This document shows positions 57,042 to 64,000 of a stretch of 64,000 nt of DNA, piece after piece. The notes beneath the pieces were generated by a model. That model ran no database searches. It saw only the letters and a program-made list of their open reading frames with translations, and was not told the DNA's origin. The DNA is from Biostraticola tofi (GTDB lineage: Bacteria > Pseudomonadota > Gammaproteobacteria > Enterobacterales > Enterobacteriaceae), in assembly GCF_004343195.1 (NCBI RefSeq), contig NZ_SMCR01000010.1:56462-120461 (forward strand), in the 5' to 3' direction. Position 1 is the stretch's first letter, and each line of letters begins with the position of its first letter. The position numbers and the translations under genes were made by a program.

Positions 57042-57644
57042 GTGAACATCCAGCCTTTAACCGGCAGTAGTCCGCTATCAATAATTACCGAGAGCCTACA
57101 TGACCTAACGAGCGAGTATCCTGCCGACCTGAGACAACGGGTTCAGCAAATGAACCAATGTTGTCCCGAGTGTCAGCCTAAATGGGGTAGTTATTTGGCG
57201 AACTATAAACAGACGCTAGACAGTATTACCGCCGCTAGCAATTCGCCGTGGATGCTACATCGAAAATTTCTCGCAGCAAAAGACACCACCTTAAATACTC
57301 TGGTAACGGTCAGTGACCAGCAGCGGCTTAAGCAATATCTAAAGATAACCACTGATGTACGACGCCTGCCTCCCGACAAGAATGCGACGTCATTAAGCGT
57401 CATAAAGTTACTCGAACCTTCCCCCGAAGCCGATATACAGCTGAACCGCGCTGCCCGCCATCTTTACAGTACCTGGCTGATTAACGGCCCGGTTAATGGT
57501 CAGTATCGCAGCAGAATATCGACATTATGGAAAGAAAGGAATAGGAACTATTTCCCTGAAAATGATGTAATTTACCCAACTAAGGAAAATGGACAACAAC
57601 CCGATTCACATTTCATTAAAGTCCCCAATATCAACGAAATCTGA
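57042..57644 (+). CDS. Unrecognised protein, upstream partner of the SET-domain gene
   Basis: A 200-residue polar protein that I do not recognise. It has no signal peptide or membrane segment; the first 25 residues are Ser/Thr/Pro-rich (PLTGSSPLSIITES), which would suit a type III secretion signal but proves nothing. The start is GTG at 57042 with a very good Shine-Dalgarno (AGGAG, eight bases before). The gene overlaps the next one by 56 bases in another frame. So it is either a chaperone or partner of the SET protein, or the N-terminal half of one effector that has been split by a frameshift. Confidence 0.6.
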   Translation: MNIQPLTGSSPLSIITESLHDLTSEYPADLRQRVQQMNQCCPECQPKWGSYLANYKQTLDSITAASNSPWMLHRKFLAAKDTTLNTLVTVSDQQRLKQYLKITTDVRRLPPDKNATSLSVIKLLEPSPEADIQLNRAARHLYSTWLINGPVNGQYRSRISTLWKERNRNYFPENDVIYPTKENGQQPDSHFIKVPNINEI

Positions 57645-58206
57645 TTCCGACCGGTGTTACGCTAGCCACGTAATCGAGACTTTTCTCAATAAGCACACCA
57701 CCCCTGCGGCGAGAAAAACACTGTATCAACAACTTGACTGCCGGAGAATAAAGTCAGCCGATGTGCCAACATCTGAAGCGGTGCTGATTGGCCAGTGGGG
57801 CGTTTTCGCGGCTAGCAGAATACCTGAAGGTAGCTGCATTGGTATTCATTCCGGTATGCTAATCAATCGTAAAGATTATGATAACCATATCCATCATGAT
57901 GGCGATTTCAGAATCGCCATGACCGTTAATAATGATAAATCGTCTTTTTTTCTTGAAGGCGATGGAATAACATCCAAAATAAATTCACTATTTTTATTTG
58001 ATGATAATGGCGTTCCTCGAGCTCAGCAGCCAGAGGGTTACAATGTAGAGGTAGCAACTTTCTCTGGAAAAACGGTAAAAAATAAAAAAATAGATATTTT
58101 CGGGCTTTTCTCTTTAACCGATATTGCTGAAGGCCAGGAATTGAGGCTAAATTATCATTACACTCCTGAAATATTTTCCTACATGGCTGAAAAACAAGCT
58201 TACTAA
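57589..58206 (+). CDS. SET-domain protein, putative lysine methyltransferase effector
   Basis: A 205-residue protein with a SET methyltransferase domain from about residue 62. Visible motifs: IGQWGVFAASRIPEGSCIGI (67-86), the S-adenosylmethionine Gly motif and first strands; HSGMLINRKDYD, the usual Y/HxG; then the closing DIAEGQELRLNYHYTPE (178-194) with Tyr189. The central NHS motif is degenerate (KINSLFLFDD), so activity is uncertain. SET domains are typical of eukaryotes; bacterial ones are mostly host-directed effectors that methylate histones or other proteins. The last half of the gene is AT-rich, a sign of transfer. The ATG at 57589 follows AAGGA by only three bases, so translation probably depends on the overlapping upstream gene. 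Delivery system and target are unknown. Confidence 0.72.
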   Translation: MDNNPIHISLKSPISTKSDSDRCYASHVIETFLNKHTTPAARKTLYQQLDCRRIKSADVPTSEAVLIGQWGVFAASRIPEGSCIGIHSGMLINRKDYDNHIHHDGDFRIAMTVNNDKSSFFLEGDGITSKINSLFLFDDNGVPRAQQPEGYNVEVATFSGKTVKNKKIDIFGLFSLTDIAEGQELRLNYHYTPEIFSYMAEKQAY

Positions 58207-58246
58207 ATCATATGTCACCCAGTGTCACCAAGGCATTCCATGATAA

Positions 58247-59233
58247 TTAATATGTCAGATCCACCACAATATTATCACTGTAATTTCCAACAGGCGGCGT
58301 AGCCTGATCAGGCAGTATTTTCGCCACGTATTGATAGGTTCTAAATGTGCCGTCACTGCTGATAGCGCTCGATAATACGCTGGACCAGCGTTCGCTGCCC
58401 ACGCTGCCCCAACGGTTAATGGACGTAGATTTATATAACTCGTAACTCAGCATGGCTGAGCCATTAGCCATATTACGTGTATTATTCACAGCATGATTGC
58501 CATTGCTCAAACCGACACTGTAAGTACTGTCTTTAGTACAATTGATAACTATGCTTTGGCTAACCGGCGCGAACAGGGTGACCAGCGGGGCACTGCCAAA
58601 ACTGATATTAGGTGCCACTATGGCAATGCAGTCGTTGGTCACATTAAGAGTAACGGTCATCGGCTCAATCGCCGAGCCGGTTTGCTGTGATCCCGACAGA
58701 CACAGGCCAGCAATACCCAGGCCAGTGCAAATAGAATAGTCAACCATCACATTAAGCGTGACGGTATAGGTTCCGGCAGCGACATTCTGGCCGGTCAGGG
58801 TCTGCAGATAAAGCGGAATCGCAAAATTCAGACCGCCCATGGTACCCAGTAAGTTAGCCAGCTGGCTTGAATTGTAGGTGACGCTGGTACCGCCAACCAG
58901 TAATTCGGTTGCACAATTTTGTGTGCTGCACAACTTGACAGCTATGCTATCGCTGCCGTTATTAAGCTTCAAGGCAGCACGGCTGCCATTAGTATTGCTC
59001 GCGCCTGCCAGGCTCAGCCGAATATAATCTCCTGGCAGCAGGGACACGATACTGCCGCTACCGCAGTTCAAGTTGACAGTACCGCTGCTGCTGCTTACCG
59101 TGGTGTTGATGGCAAATGAACTGGCGGATCCCAGGCTAGCAACGGCAGACGGAGCGAGGCATGCTGCCGGTGCGCCTGCCGAGCAGGCGATAAGCAATAT
59201 ACTCAGCAGTTCGCTAGCTGTCAGACGAATCAT
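58247..59233 (-). CDS. csuE: Csu-like pilus tip protein, two spore-coat-U domains
   Basis: A 328-residue exported protein, last gene of the pilus cluster. A Sec signal covers residues 1-24 (LLSILLIACSAGAPAA). Two SCPU domains follow, the first with AVASLGSASSFAINTTVSSS and VNLNCGSGSIVSL, the second from about 190 with IAIVAPNISFGSAPLVTLFA and VINCTKDSTYSVGLSNGNHA. This two-domain form and last place in the operon match CsuE, the adhesive tip in Acinetobacter. The start overlaps the usher end by 20 bases, after GGAG. The ending NIVVDLTY is the typical donor-complemented last strand. Confidence 0.85.
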   Translation of the reverse strand: MIRLTASELLSILLIACSAGAPAACLAPSAVASLGSASSFAINTTVSSSSGTVNLNCGSGSIVSLLPGDYIRLSLAGASNTNGSRAALKLNNGSDSIAVKLCSTQNCATELLVGGTSVTYNSSQLANLLGTMGGLNFAIPLYLQTLTGQNVAAGTYTVTLNVMVDYSICTGLGIAGLCLSGSQQTGSAIEPMTVTLNVTNDCIAIVAPNISFGSAPLVTLFAPVSQSIVINCTKDSTYSVGLSNGNHAVNNTRNMANGSAMLSYELYKSTSINRWGSVGSERWSSVLSSAISSDGTFRTYQYVAKILPDQATPPVGNYSDNIVVDLTY

Positions 59234-61643
59234 GTATTTCTCCGGCTATCGCGCCCTCTAGCGAGCAGCTGAGGGGACCATAGGGGGTCAACGGTTTCGA
59301 GCCCTGCTCGGGCAAGGTAAAATTCACCTCACAACGTCTGCCATCGGCCGTCATGACTTGAAGCCGATTTTCACGATCAGGATTCTGCAGCCATACCATG
59401 CCATCCCAACCGACATAATCAAGCTGGCTACCAGGCCTTATTACCCTACTGCCAACCGGCAGCGGTTCGCCTCGCTGGTCAATCAGCTGCAAGTGGACCG
59501 CTTTTACCTGCTCAATGGGAAAATGCAGCAGGTAACCGCTGCGTCGGCGGACGGCAACTTGCTGCTCCACATCTTTCGCCATCAAATCCATCGGCAATGC
59601 CAGGGTGTCTATGCTGTACTTAGCTGGATACCATGCACTGATGTCCGGCACCAGCAAATATCCGCGGGCATCGGTAAGTCCAGCAGGCTGATTTTCATAG
59701 TGCACCGTCACCCCGGGATAGCCGGTCTTCACCAGAACAAACGCATTATGCAGCGGATCGGCAGTCACCAGTCTGCCGTCCATCACCACCACCGCCCCGG
59801 TGAAATCAGCCCATTGAGTCAGGTTTTCCCTGTTACCATAGAAACCCGCTGAAGTGTCGAAATCCGATGTCAACCAGCGCAACGTAGCTTGACGGTAATG
59901 GTCTTGCTTTGACTCTCTTGCCCAAGAGATTTCGCCGCCTAATCCCCCATCCGCCTGAATGGCTCGAGACAGTACTGCCCGCTGGGTAAAGCCACTGGTT
60001 TTGTTTCGTTCCAGGCCGAGACTACCACTGTTGAGATAGGAAAAAGGAATGACCATCAATAAGCCAAGAGATCCTTCGCAACGCTGCTGGTCATAACTCC
60101 CAGTCAACATCAGGCTGATATCATTCCAGATATTTTTACTCCATGACAGATTCCACAACCGGGTCTGCTCCCCGTTTGCGCTATGGATATCGATCAATGC
60201 CGCCCCCAGACTGCCATAGTGCTGAAGCGCTATGCCACTGTAATATTGCGTGCTGCGCCGGCTCAGGCTACTGGACGCTGAAAGTCTGGCGTGACGATGT
60301 AGCTCACTGCTATAAAGCGCCAGGTCACCAAAACGCTCGCTGCGCGTGGTATGCCGCATACCGAAATTGTATTTCTGTTTTTTATATTGATAACCCCAAT
60401 CAAACTGGTCGCCAGGCTTAGTTGCTACCCGGCTGTGGCTCCATGCCCCATTAACCACGCCGAACTGCCCCAGCCTGACCAGGGATCCGATACCTGCCAG
60501 CCCCAGAGATTCCGCCCCTTCCCCCAGAGCCTCAAGCGTCAGCCATTCCGTTATACCGCGACGATACGAACCCGTAGCGACCCATTGCCGGTAGGTGAAA
60601 CTTTTCACGCCATAATCTTTGCGCAGCACACCAGTTGAAAAGGAGTAATCATCCAGACCAGGCGTCAACAAATCACTGGAGACGTAAAACGGCAGCGTGG
60701 TGACCAATTGCCTGCCGAGCGCATCATGGGTCACCACCACAGCATTCCCTGCCCCGTTAACGAAGGGAATATTGGTCAGTGAATAGGGCCCGGCCTGGAG
60801 TTGTGCACCCCCGGTACGGTAGCCGTTGATGAACAGATCTAGTGTGGAGGGCACTGCAGATTCTCCACTGAAGCTCGGTAATGGATAGGTGATAATGTCA
60901 GGTCTGATTGAAAAATCTTTCCCTATACCGATGCCGCCTATCCTTACGCTATTACTCCATGCCAAAGATGGAGTCACCTGGTCACCTATGGTCCAACTGA
61001 CGGAGTGGTCCTCATCCTCGTTAGTCCAGTAGGTGTCATAACGCAGATAGGCATCGCTGTTAGCTCCTCTGGCCCCCGACCCGGTTCTGATGATCCCATC
61101 TGTGGACAACGCTCCCCCGGGACCGAAATATCGTATCTCACTCCAGGTATTCAACCGCTCATTGTGGTGATTTACACGGTTTAGATAGAGGTCATAATTG
61201 AGCAATATGCCCGGGCTTACCTGAGCCGGGACGCGCGTAGGGTTATTAAAAGCTGAGATAGCCTGATCCGGCAGCCAGGCCGGTGGGATATCAAGCATCA
61301 GGCGCTGAAGACGATGATCGATCGTTGCTGATGCCCCCGGACAGGCGCCTATCTCTATCCGTTCATTGCCAAAGGGCGCCTTTTCGATACCGGCTTGCCT
61401 TAAATCACGGCCCTGTATCCAATAGTGTTCGTCATCTATTTCCACCGGTATGAGCTGGCCGCTGTCCATCTGGTTGATAAATAAAGCCAGCATGATTGTC
61501 TGTTGGTTGAGCACCGGTTGGCGTCCGGGAGGGGGAGGCAATTCGGCGTACGTCTCACATCGGGTCGCCGACGGCAGCATGCCTGCCAGCATCATCAGCA
61601 GTATAAAGCAATCCCCTCTTGGCCGTGTAGCGGGCTTCGACAT
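59214..61643 (-). CDS. csuD: Outer-membrane usher (CsuD-like)
   Basis: An 809-residue usher that threads chaperone-bound subunits through the outer membrane. Order: a signal peptide (1-28), an N-terminal chaperone-binding domain (VLNQQTIMLALFINQMDSGQ onward), a beta barrel with a plug (PSTLDLFINGYRTGGAQL near 258, YSLTNIPFVNGAGNAVVVTH near 287), and C-terminal domains (ARGYLLVPDISAWYPAKYSI near 660, GAIAG near the end). The sequence fits the archaic (sigma) branch of the chaperone-usher family, shorter than FimD. It begins four bases after the chaperone stop. Confidence 0.9.
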   Translation of the reverse strand: MSKPATRPRGDCFILLMMLAGMLPSATRCETYAELPPPPGRQPVLNQQTIMLALFINQMDSGQLIPVEIDDEHYWIQGRDLRQAGIEKAPFGNERIEIGACPGASATIDHRLQRLMLDIPPAWLPDQAISAFNNPTRVPAQVSPGILLNYDLYLNRVNHHNERLNTWSEIRYFGPGGALSTDGIIRTGSGARGANSDAYLRYDTYWTNEDEDHSVSWTIGDQVTPSLAWSNSVRIGGIGIGKDFSIRPDIITYPLPSFSGESAVPSTLDLFINGYRTGGAQLQAGPYSLTNIPFVNGAGNAVVVTHDALGRQLVTTLPFYVSSDLLTPGLDDYSFSTGVLRKDYGVKSFTYRQWVATGSYRRGITEWLTLEALGEGAESLGLAGIGSLVRLGQFGVVNGAWSHSRVATKPGDQFDWGYQYKKQKYNFGMRHTTRSERFGDLALYSSELHRHARLSASSSLSRRSTQYYSGIALQHYGSLGAALIDIHSANGEQTRLWNLSWSKNIWNDISLMLTGSYDQQRCEGSLGLLMVIPFSYLNSGSLGLERNKTSGFTQRAVLSRAIQADGGLGGEISWARESKQDHYRQATLRWLTSDFDTSAGFYGNRENLTQWADFTGAVVVMDGRLVTADPLHNAFVLVKTGYPGVTVHYENQPAGLTDARGYLLVPDISAWYPAKYSIDTLALPMDLMAKDVEQQVAVRRRSGYLLHFPIEQVKAVHLQLIDQRGEPLPVGSRVIRPGSQLDYVGWDGMVWLQNPDRENRLQVMTADGRRCEVNFTLPEQGSKPLTPYGPLSCSLEGAIAGEIHDSSDS

Positions 61644-61647
61644 AAGG

Positions 61648-62373
61648 CTAGCGAGCGGCAGGCAGGCTGCGCCATTGCCGCTGTCGATTATCTATTCGGG
61701 CGTCAAACTCGGCGTCGGGCCCAGCAGTGAAATTCAGCGGCCATAGGTAGCTGGACTGAGCCAGAACATACCCGAATAAACCATCATTAAGCGTATGACC
61801 GCCAAGACTGGCTTTGCTCAGCCGCGCATGAACCCTTCCCAGATTAGTAATTTCTATCATAGGCTTTTTATCAATCTTCTTAATACGCCAGTACAGTATC
61901 GGGTTTTCGGCAGTAGAAGAGGATTGAGAACCATAAACAAACAGGGGTATCGAGAAACGCATCTGAAAATGCAGGGAGTGAGGTGAATCTTGCTTATGAG
62001 CATCGATGGTCGGAATTTCGTCGAGCAGCACACGATATGCCTGCTCCTGCCCCTGCAAAGGCGATTGGTTCTTCACCAGCCTCACCAGTTGCTTCTGGCC
62101 CGGCTCCAGCCTTAGCATCGGTGGACTGGCGACGATATGCTGTTGGGAATCATATCTGTCACTGCCGTTTGCCTGTTGCCAGTGAAATATTCTCACTTGA
62201 ATCAATGCGGTATCAACGCCTTTGTTGTCCACCCATAATTCTGTGGCTTTCTGATCAGCTTCTATTTTAGGATCCACCGGCCAGATGAGTATTGAATGTC
62301 CGGCCTGTGCCTGGCAGGCGGCAAGCGCAAGCAACACACTAAGGCGGTATTTAAATACGATGTCGATACACAT
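61648..62373 (-). CDS. csuC: Periplasmic pilus chaperone (CsuC-like)
   Basis: A 241-residue two-domain immunoglobulin-like chaperone. After a signal peptide (LLALAACQAQAG) comes the G1-type pattern SILIWPVDPKIEADQKATEL near 28, LIQVRIFHWQQ near 57, PMLRLEPGQKQLVRLVKN near 85 and YRVLLDEIP near 113, which are the usual donor strand and anchoring Arg/Lys positions. Archaic chaperones read IWP in the first strand, as here. GAGG lies about ten bases before the ATG at 62373. Confidence 0.88.
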   Translation of the reverse strand: MCIDIVFKYRLSVLLALAACQAQAGHSILIWPVDPKIEADQKATELWVDNKGVDTALIQVRIFHWQQANGSDRYDSQQHIVASPPMLRLEPGQKQLVRLVKNQSPLQGQEQAYRVLLDEIPTIDAHKQDSPHSLHFQMRFSIPLFVYGSQSSSTAENPILYWRIKKIDKKPMIEITNLGRVHARLSKASLGGHTLNDGLFGYVLAQSSYLWPLNFTAGPDAEFDARIDNRQRQWRSLPAAR

Positions 62374-62394
62374 CCGTTGTCGTCCTCTATCCCT

Positions 62395-62934
62395 TTACCA
62401 CGCCATAGTGACTGTTAATGTATCGGTATACACGCCGGCCCGGTTGATGCCGGTGAGTTGTAACAGCCCGTAAACCGCAAGTAAGATATTGCCGGAATTG
62501 CCATAATTGATGGCCACCGATTTATCCACCGGAATCTCACTGGCCGCCGTTAATCCAGGCTGGCTGAAGAGCCGGTATGAAATTGTCTGCGCCTGACCGG
62601 CAAGCTTTAGATTTCTTGAGTTTGCATAGTGGCTTCCGCCATTGATGGTCATATTAAGCGTGATGCCTGGAGTGCAGATCAATTGAAAGGCGGCATTCTG
62701 TACCAGGCTGCTGGTTATATTAACGCTGTCTATGGCCGAATGAGTACCGAAGTCCAGCGTGCCCCACGCCCCACTGCCGTTTCCCTGAATGACACAGCCT
62801 GGGACTACTGCTGCGGATACCTGGAAATTCTGGCTGGGCAACGCATTAACTTCAGAAATGGAACAACAGGCTACCCATATCAGACAAACGATAATATCAC
62901 TGCTCGAAAAATGAAAATCGTTGCCGAAAACCAT
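62395..62934 (-). CDS. Csu-like pilus subunit, spore-coat-U domain (CsuB/CsuA-like)
   Basis: A minor pilin of about 179 residues. It has an N-terminal signal (DIIVCLIWVACCSISEVNA) and one SCPU domain with VVPGCVIQGNGSGAWGTLDF, LICTPGITLNMTINGGSHY and the closing VYTDTLTVTMAW. I chose ATG at 62934, which follows AAGG by eight bases; a TTG at 62958 inside the preceding gene is the alternative. The gene order matches csuA or csuB, between the main pilin and the chaperone. Confidence 0.82.
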   Translation of the reverse strand: MVFGNDFHFSSSDIIVCLIWVACCSISEVNALPSQNFQVSAAVVPGCVIQGNGSGAWGTLDFGTHSAIDSVNITSSLVQNAAFQLICTPGITLNMTINGGSHYANSRNLKLAGQAQTISYRLFSQPGLTAASEIPVDKSVAINYGNSGNILLAVYGLLQLTGINRAGVYTDTLTVTMAW

Positions 62935-62947
62935 GCGAGGGGCCTTA

Positions 62948-63514
62948 TTAATACACAACCTGAATGTTTATTACATCTGTATACGTGCCGGCGGGTATGG
63001 CAGTATTGTTCCCGCCCTGGGAAACTCTGCCATACACGTGATAAATATCTCCATTGACTGGATCAGGCGTTCCGGCTGAAATCATGGCGGCATTATTGGT
63101 GATTGGGGTAGTGAAGGCGGCATCCTGATAGAGGGTATAGGCAATGCCTTTCGTCGCATCACTGCCCAGCACCATATAACGCGGACTTGAGGTCTGGGCA
63201 CCATACACAGTGGTTGGCGCGGCATTGCTGCCGATGATCTGGACGGTATAAGTCGCCCCATCAGTGCATCTGATGCGGATACCGTCACCGGTCGCACCGG
63301 TCAGTACGGTATTAAGGCTATCAAAGGTTGCCGGATGAGTGCCGAAATTCAACGTACCAAAATCAGCATTGCTGGTCGCCGGGTTACCGTTAATCAGGCA
63401 ACCATTGGTCAGTGTCAGTGTGGCATTCATGGTACCGGAGGTCGTTGCTGCCACCGCCGATACCCCCACTGCGCCCACCAGTAGCCCCGCGATCAGTCGG
63501 TATTCACTGTGCAT
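62948..63514 (-). CDS. csuA/B: Main pilus subunit, spore-coat-U domain (CsuA/B-like)
   Basis: A 188-residue major pilin. Signal peptide: EYRLIAGLLVGAVGVSAVAA (residues 3-22). The mature SCPU domain shows NATLTLTNGCLINGNPAT near 29, NADFGTLNFGTHPATF, IRIRCTDGATYTVQI near 84, GIAYTLYQDA near 122 and the final TYTDVINIQVVY. The two Cys form the usual disulphide. First gene of the cluster; the ATG at 63514 follows AAAAGGA by seven bases, whereas the frame runs on to 63595 without a ribosome site. Confidence 0.87.
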   Translation of the reverse strand: MHSEYRLIAGLLVGAVGVSAVAATTSGTMNATLTLTNGCLINGNPATSNADFGTLNFGTHPATFDSLNTVLTGATGDGIRIRCTDGATYTVQIIGSNAAPTTVYGAQTSSPRYMVLGSDATKGIAYTLYQDAAFTTPITNNAAMISAGTPDPVNGDIYHVYGRVSQGGNNTAIPAGTYTDVINIQVVY

Positions 63515-63899
63515 AATTTTCCTTTTAAAAGTCATTATGGCTATATGTATTTGGCGATTAAAATAGATTATCAGTATGCCATTAATCGAATTCACTTCGA
63601 TTTTTTAGTGATATATGTAAAGGAGAAATCTAACGATTGAAAATGAAATATGTTGAATATTAATTTTCCAGATCACATTAGATATAATCTTGCTTAACGG
63701 ATTGATCGTGATAACAGCGCCAATATCGGATATAGGTGCGAAACTTCTCTATGCTAATGATCATTACTTTAACAATAAATTCATGCCATCCTCATGACTT
63801 TTAACCCGATTGGTTATTTTAATTTTTAGCAATTACGATAGTGGAAATAGGTCATTTTCTTAAAGTCGTCACTTTTTTCGCGCTACGGACGGTGCCCCA
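63515..63899. other. Promoter region of the pilus cluster
   Basis: About 385 AT-rich bases between the divergent pilus and Rpn-like genes. AGATATAATCTT near 63680 holds a good -10 hexamer for the plus strand. No gene is seen. AT-richness suits H-NS silencing of the pilus genes. Confidence 0.45.
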
Positions 63900-64000
63900 A
63901 TGTCGCAGCCCAGCATTTCCCATCACGATGCCTTATTCAAAACCTTCCTTGCCGATATCGATATTGCCAGAGATTTCCTCCAGGCCCATCTGCCTCGGTC
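63900..64000 (+). CDS. Rpn/YhgA-like PD-(D/E)XK nuclease, start only
   Basis: The frame from ATG at 63900 runs off the window. It reads SQPSISHHDALFKTFLADID then IARDFLQAHLPR, the N-terminal pattern of the Rpn (YhgA) family, formerly transposase_31: HDALFKxFL and ARDFLxxHLP. Rpn proteins are DNA endonucleases that raise recombination and may act in mobile-element spread or phage defence. The catalytic residues lie beyond the edge, so intactness cannot be judged. Confidence 0.85.
   Translation, partial: MSQPSISHHDALFKTFLADIDIARDFLQAHLPR

Overview
The window is a stretch of Enterobacterales chromosome. The evidence is long blocks of genes whose products and order match Escherichia coli relatives (ygaC-ygaM-nrdHIEF-proVWX-ygaY-ygaZH-mprA, and yfiF-trxC-tapT-pat-pssA-kgtP), set among accessory clusters. 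Conserved genes look moderately GC-rich. Two places are clearly AT-rich and look acquired: about 8.4-11.2 kb and about 57-58.2 kb. The mix of a conserved core with probable host-directed proteins and an archaic-type pilus would fit a plant- or insect-associated member such as the Sodalis/Pectobacteriaceae group; that placement is inference.

Layout. 0-5.3 kb: a sugar or triose-type catabolic island with an unrecognised 526-residue protein that may be glycosidase-like, divergent from a Gfo/Idh/MocA oxidoreductase, a DhaK-DhaL fusion kinase and an orphan PTS EIIB protein. 5.4-7.7 kb: a broken gene, a DUF421 membrane protein, and yciF and yciE facing each other instead of forming one operon. 8.4-11.0 kb: an 863-residue protein ending in an R-STS-ExE ADP-ribosyltransferase domain. 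11.5-12.4 kb: cho, behind a LexA box. 12.55-12.8 kb: a compact unannotated unit with two CRP-like palindromes around a near-consensus promoter, a 27-codon gene and a 17-bp perfect hairpin. 12.8-16 kb: an Lrp-type regulator, a YedA-like exporter, and a DHA2-type MFS exporter preceded by two coupled mini-ORFs.

16-27 kb: two divergent gene sets that together look like a system for using D-amino-acid-containing peptides: an M19 dipeptidase, a complete oligopeptide ABC transporter (Tat-type binding protein, two permeases, two ATPases), an S12 D-aminopeptidase, a P1-family peptidase, and a DgcA/DgcN-like pair. 27.2-30.4 kb: a TorZ-like TMAO/S-oxide reductase and a TorC-like cytochrome that lacks the tetrahaem domain. 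30.9-36.7 kb: emrE, speG, a long glgX-type debranching enzyme, an EAL protein, a shikimate-dehydrogenase-like enzyme and ygaC.

37-48.6 kb: ygaM, nrdHIEF behind paired NrdR-type boxes, proVWX, ygaY (intact here), ygaZH and mprA. The usual emrAB partners do not follow mprA; the map jumps to yfiF-trxC-tapT-pat-pssA-kgtP (48.6-56.8 kb). 57.0-58.2 kb: two overlapping genes, the second a SET-domain protein. 58.2-63.5 kb: a five-gene Csu-like chaperone-usher pilus cluster. The window ends inside an Rpn/YhgA-like nuclease gene. I saw no rRNA, tRNA, CRISPR array or insertion sequence.
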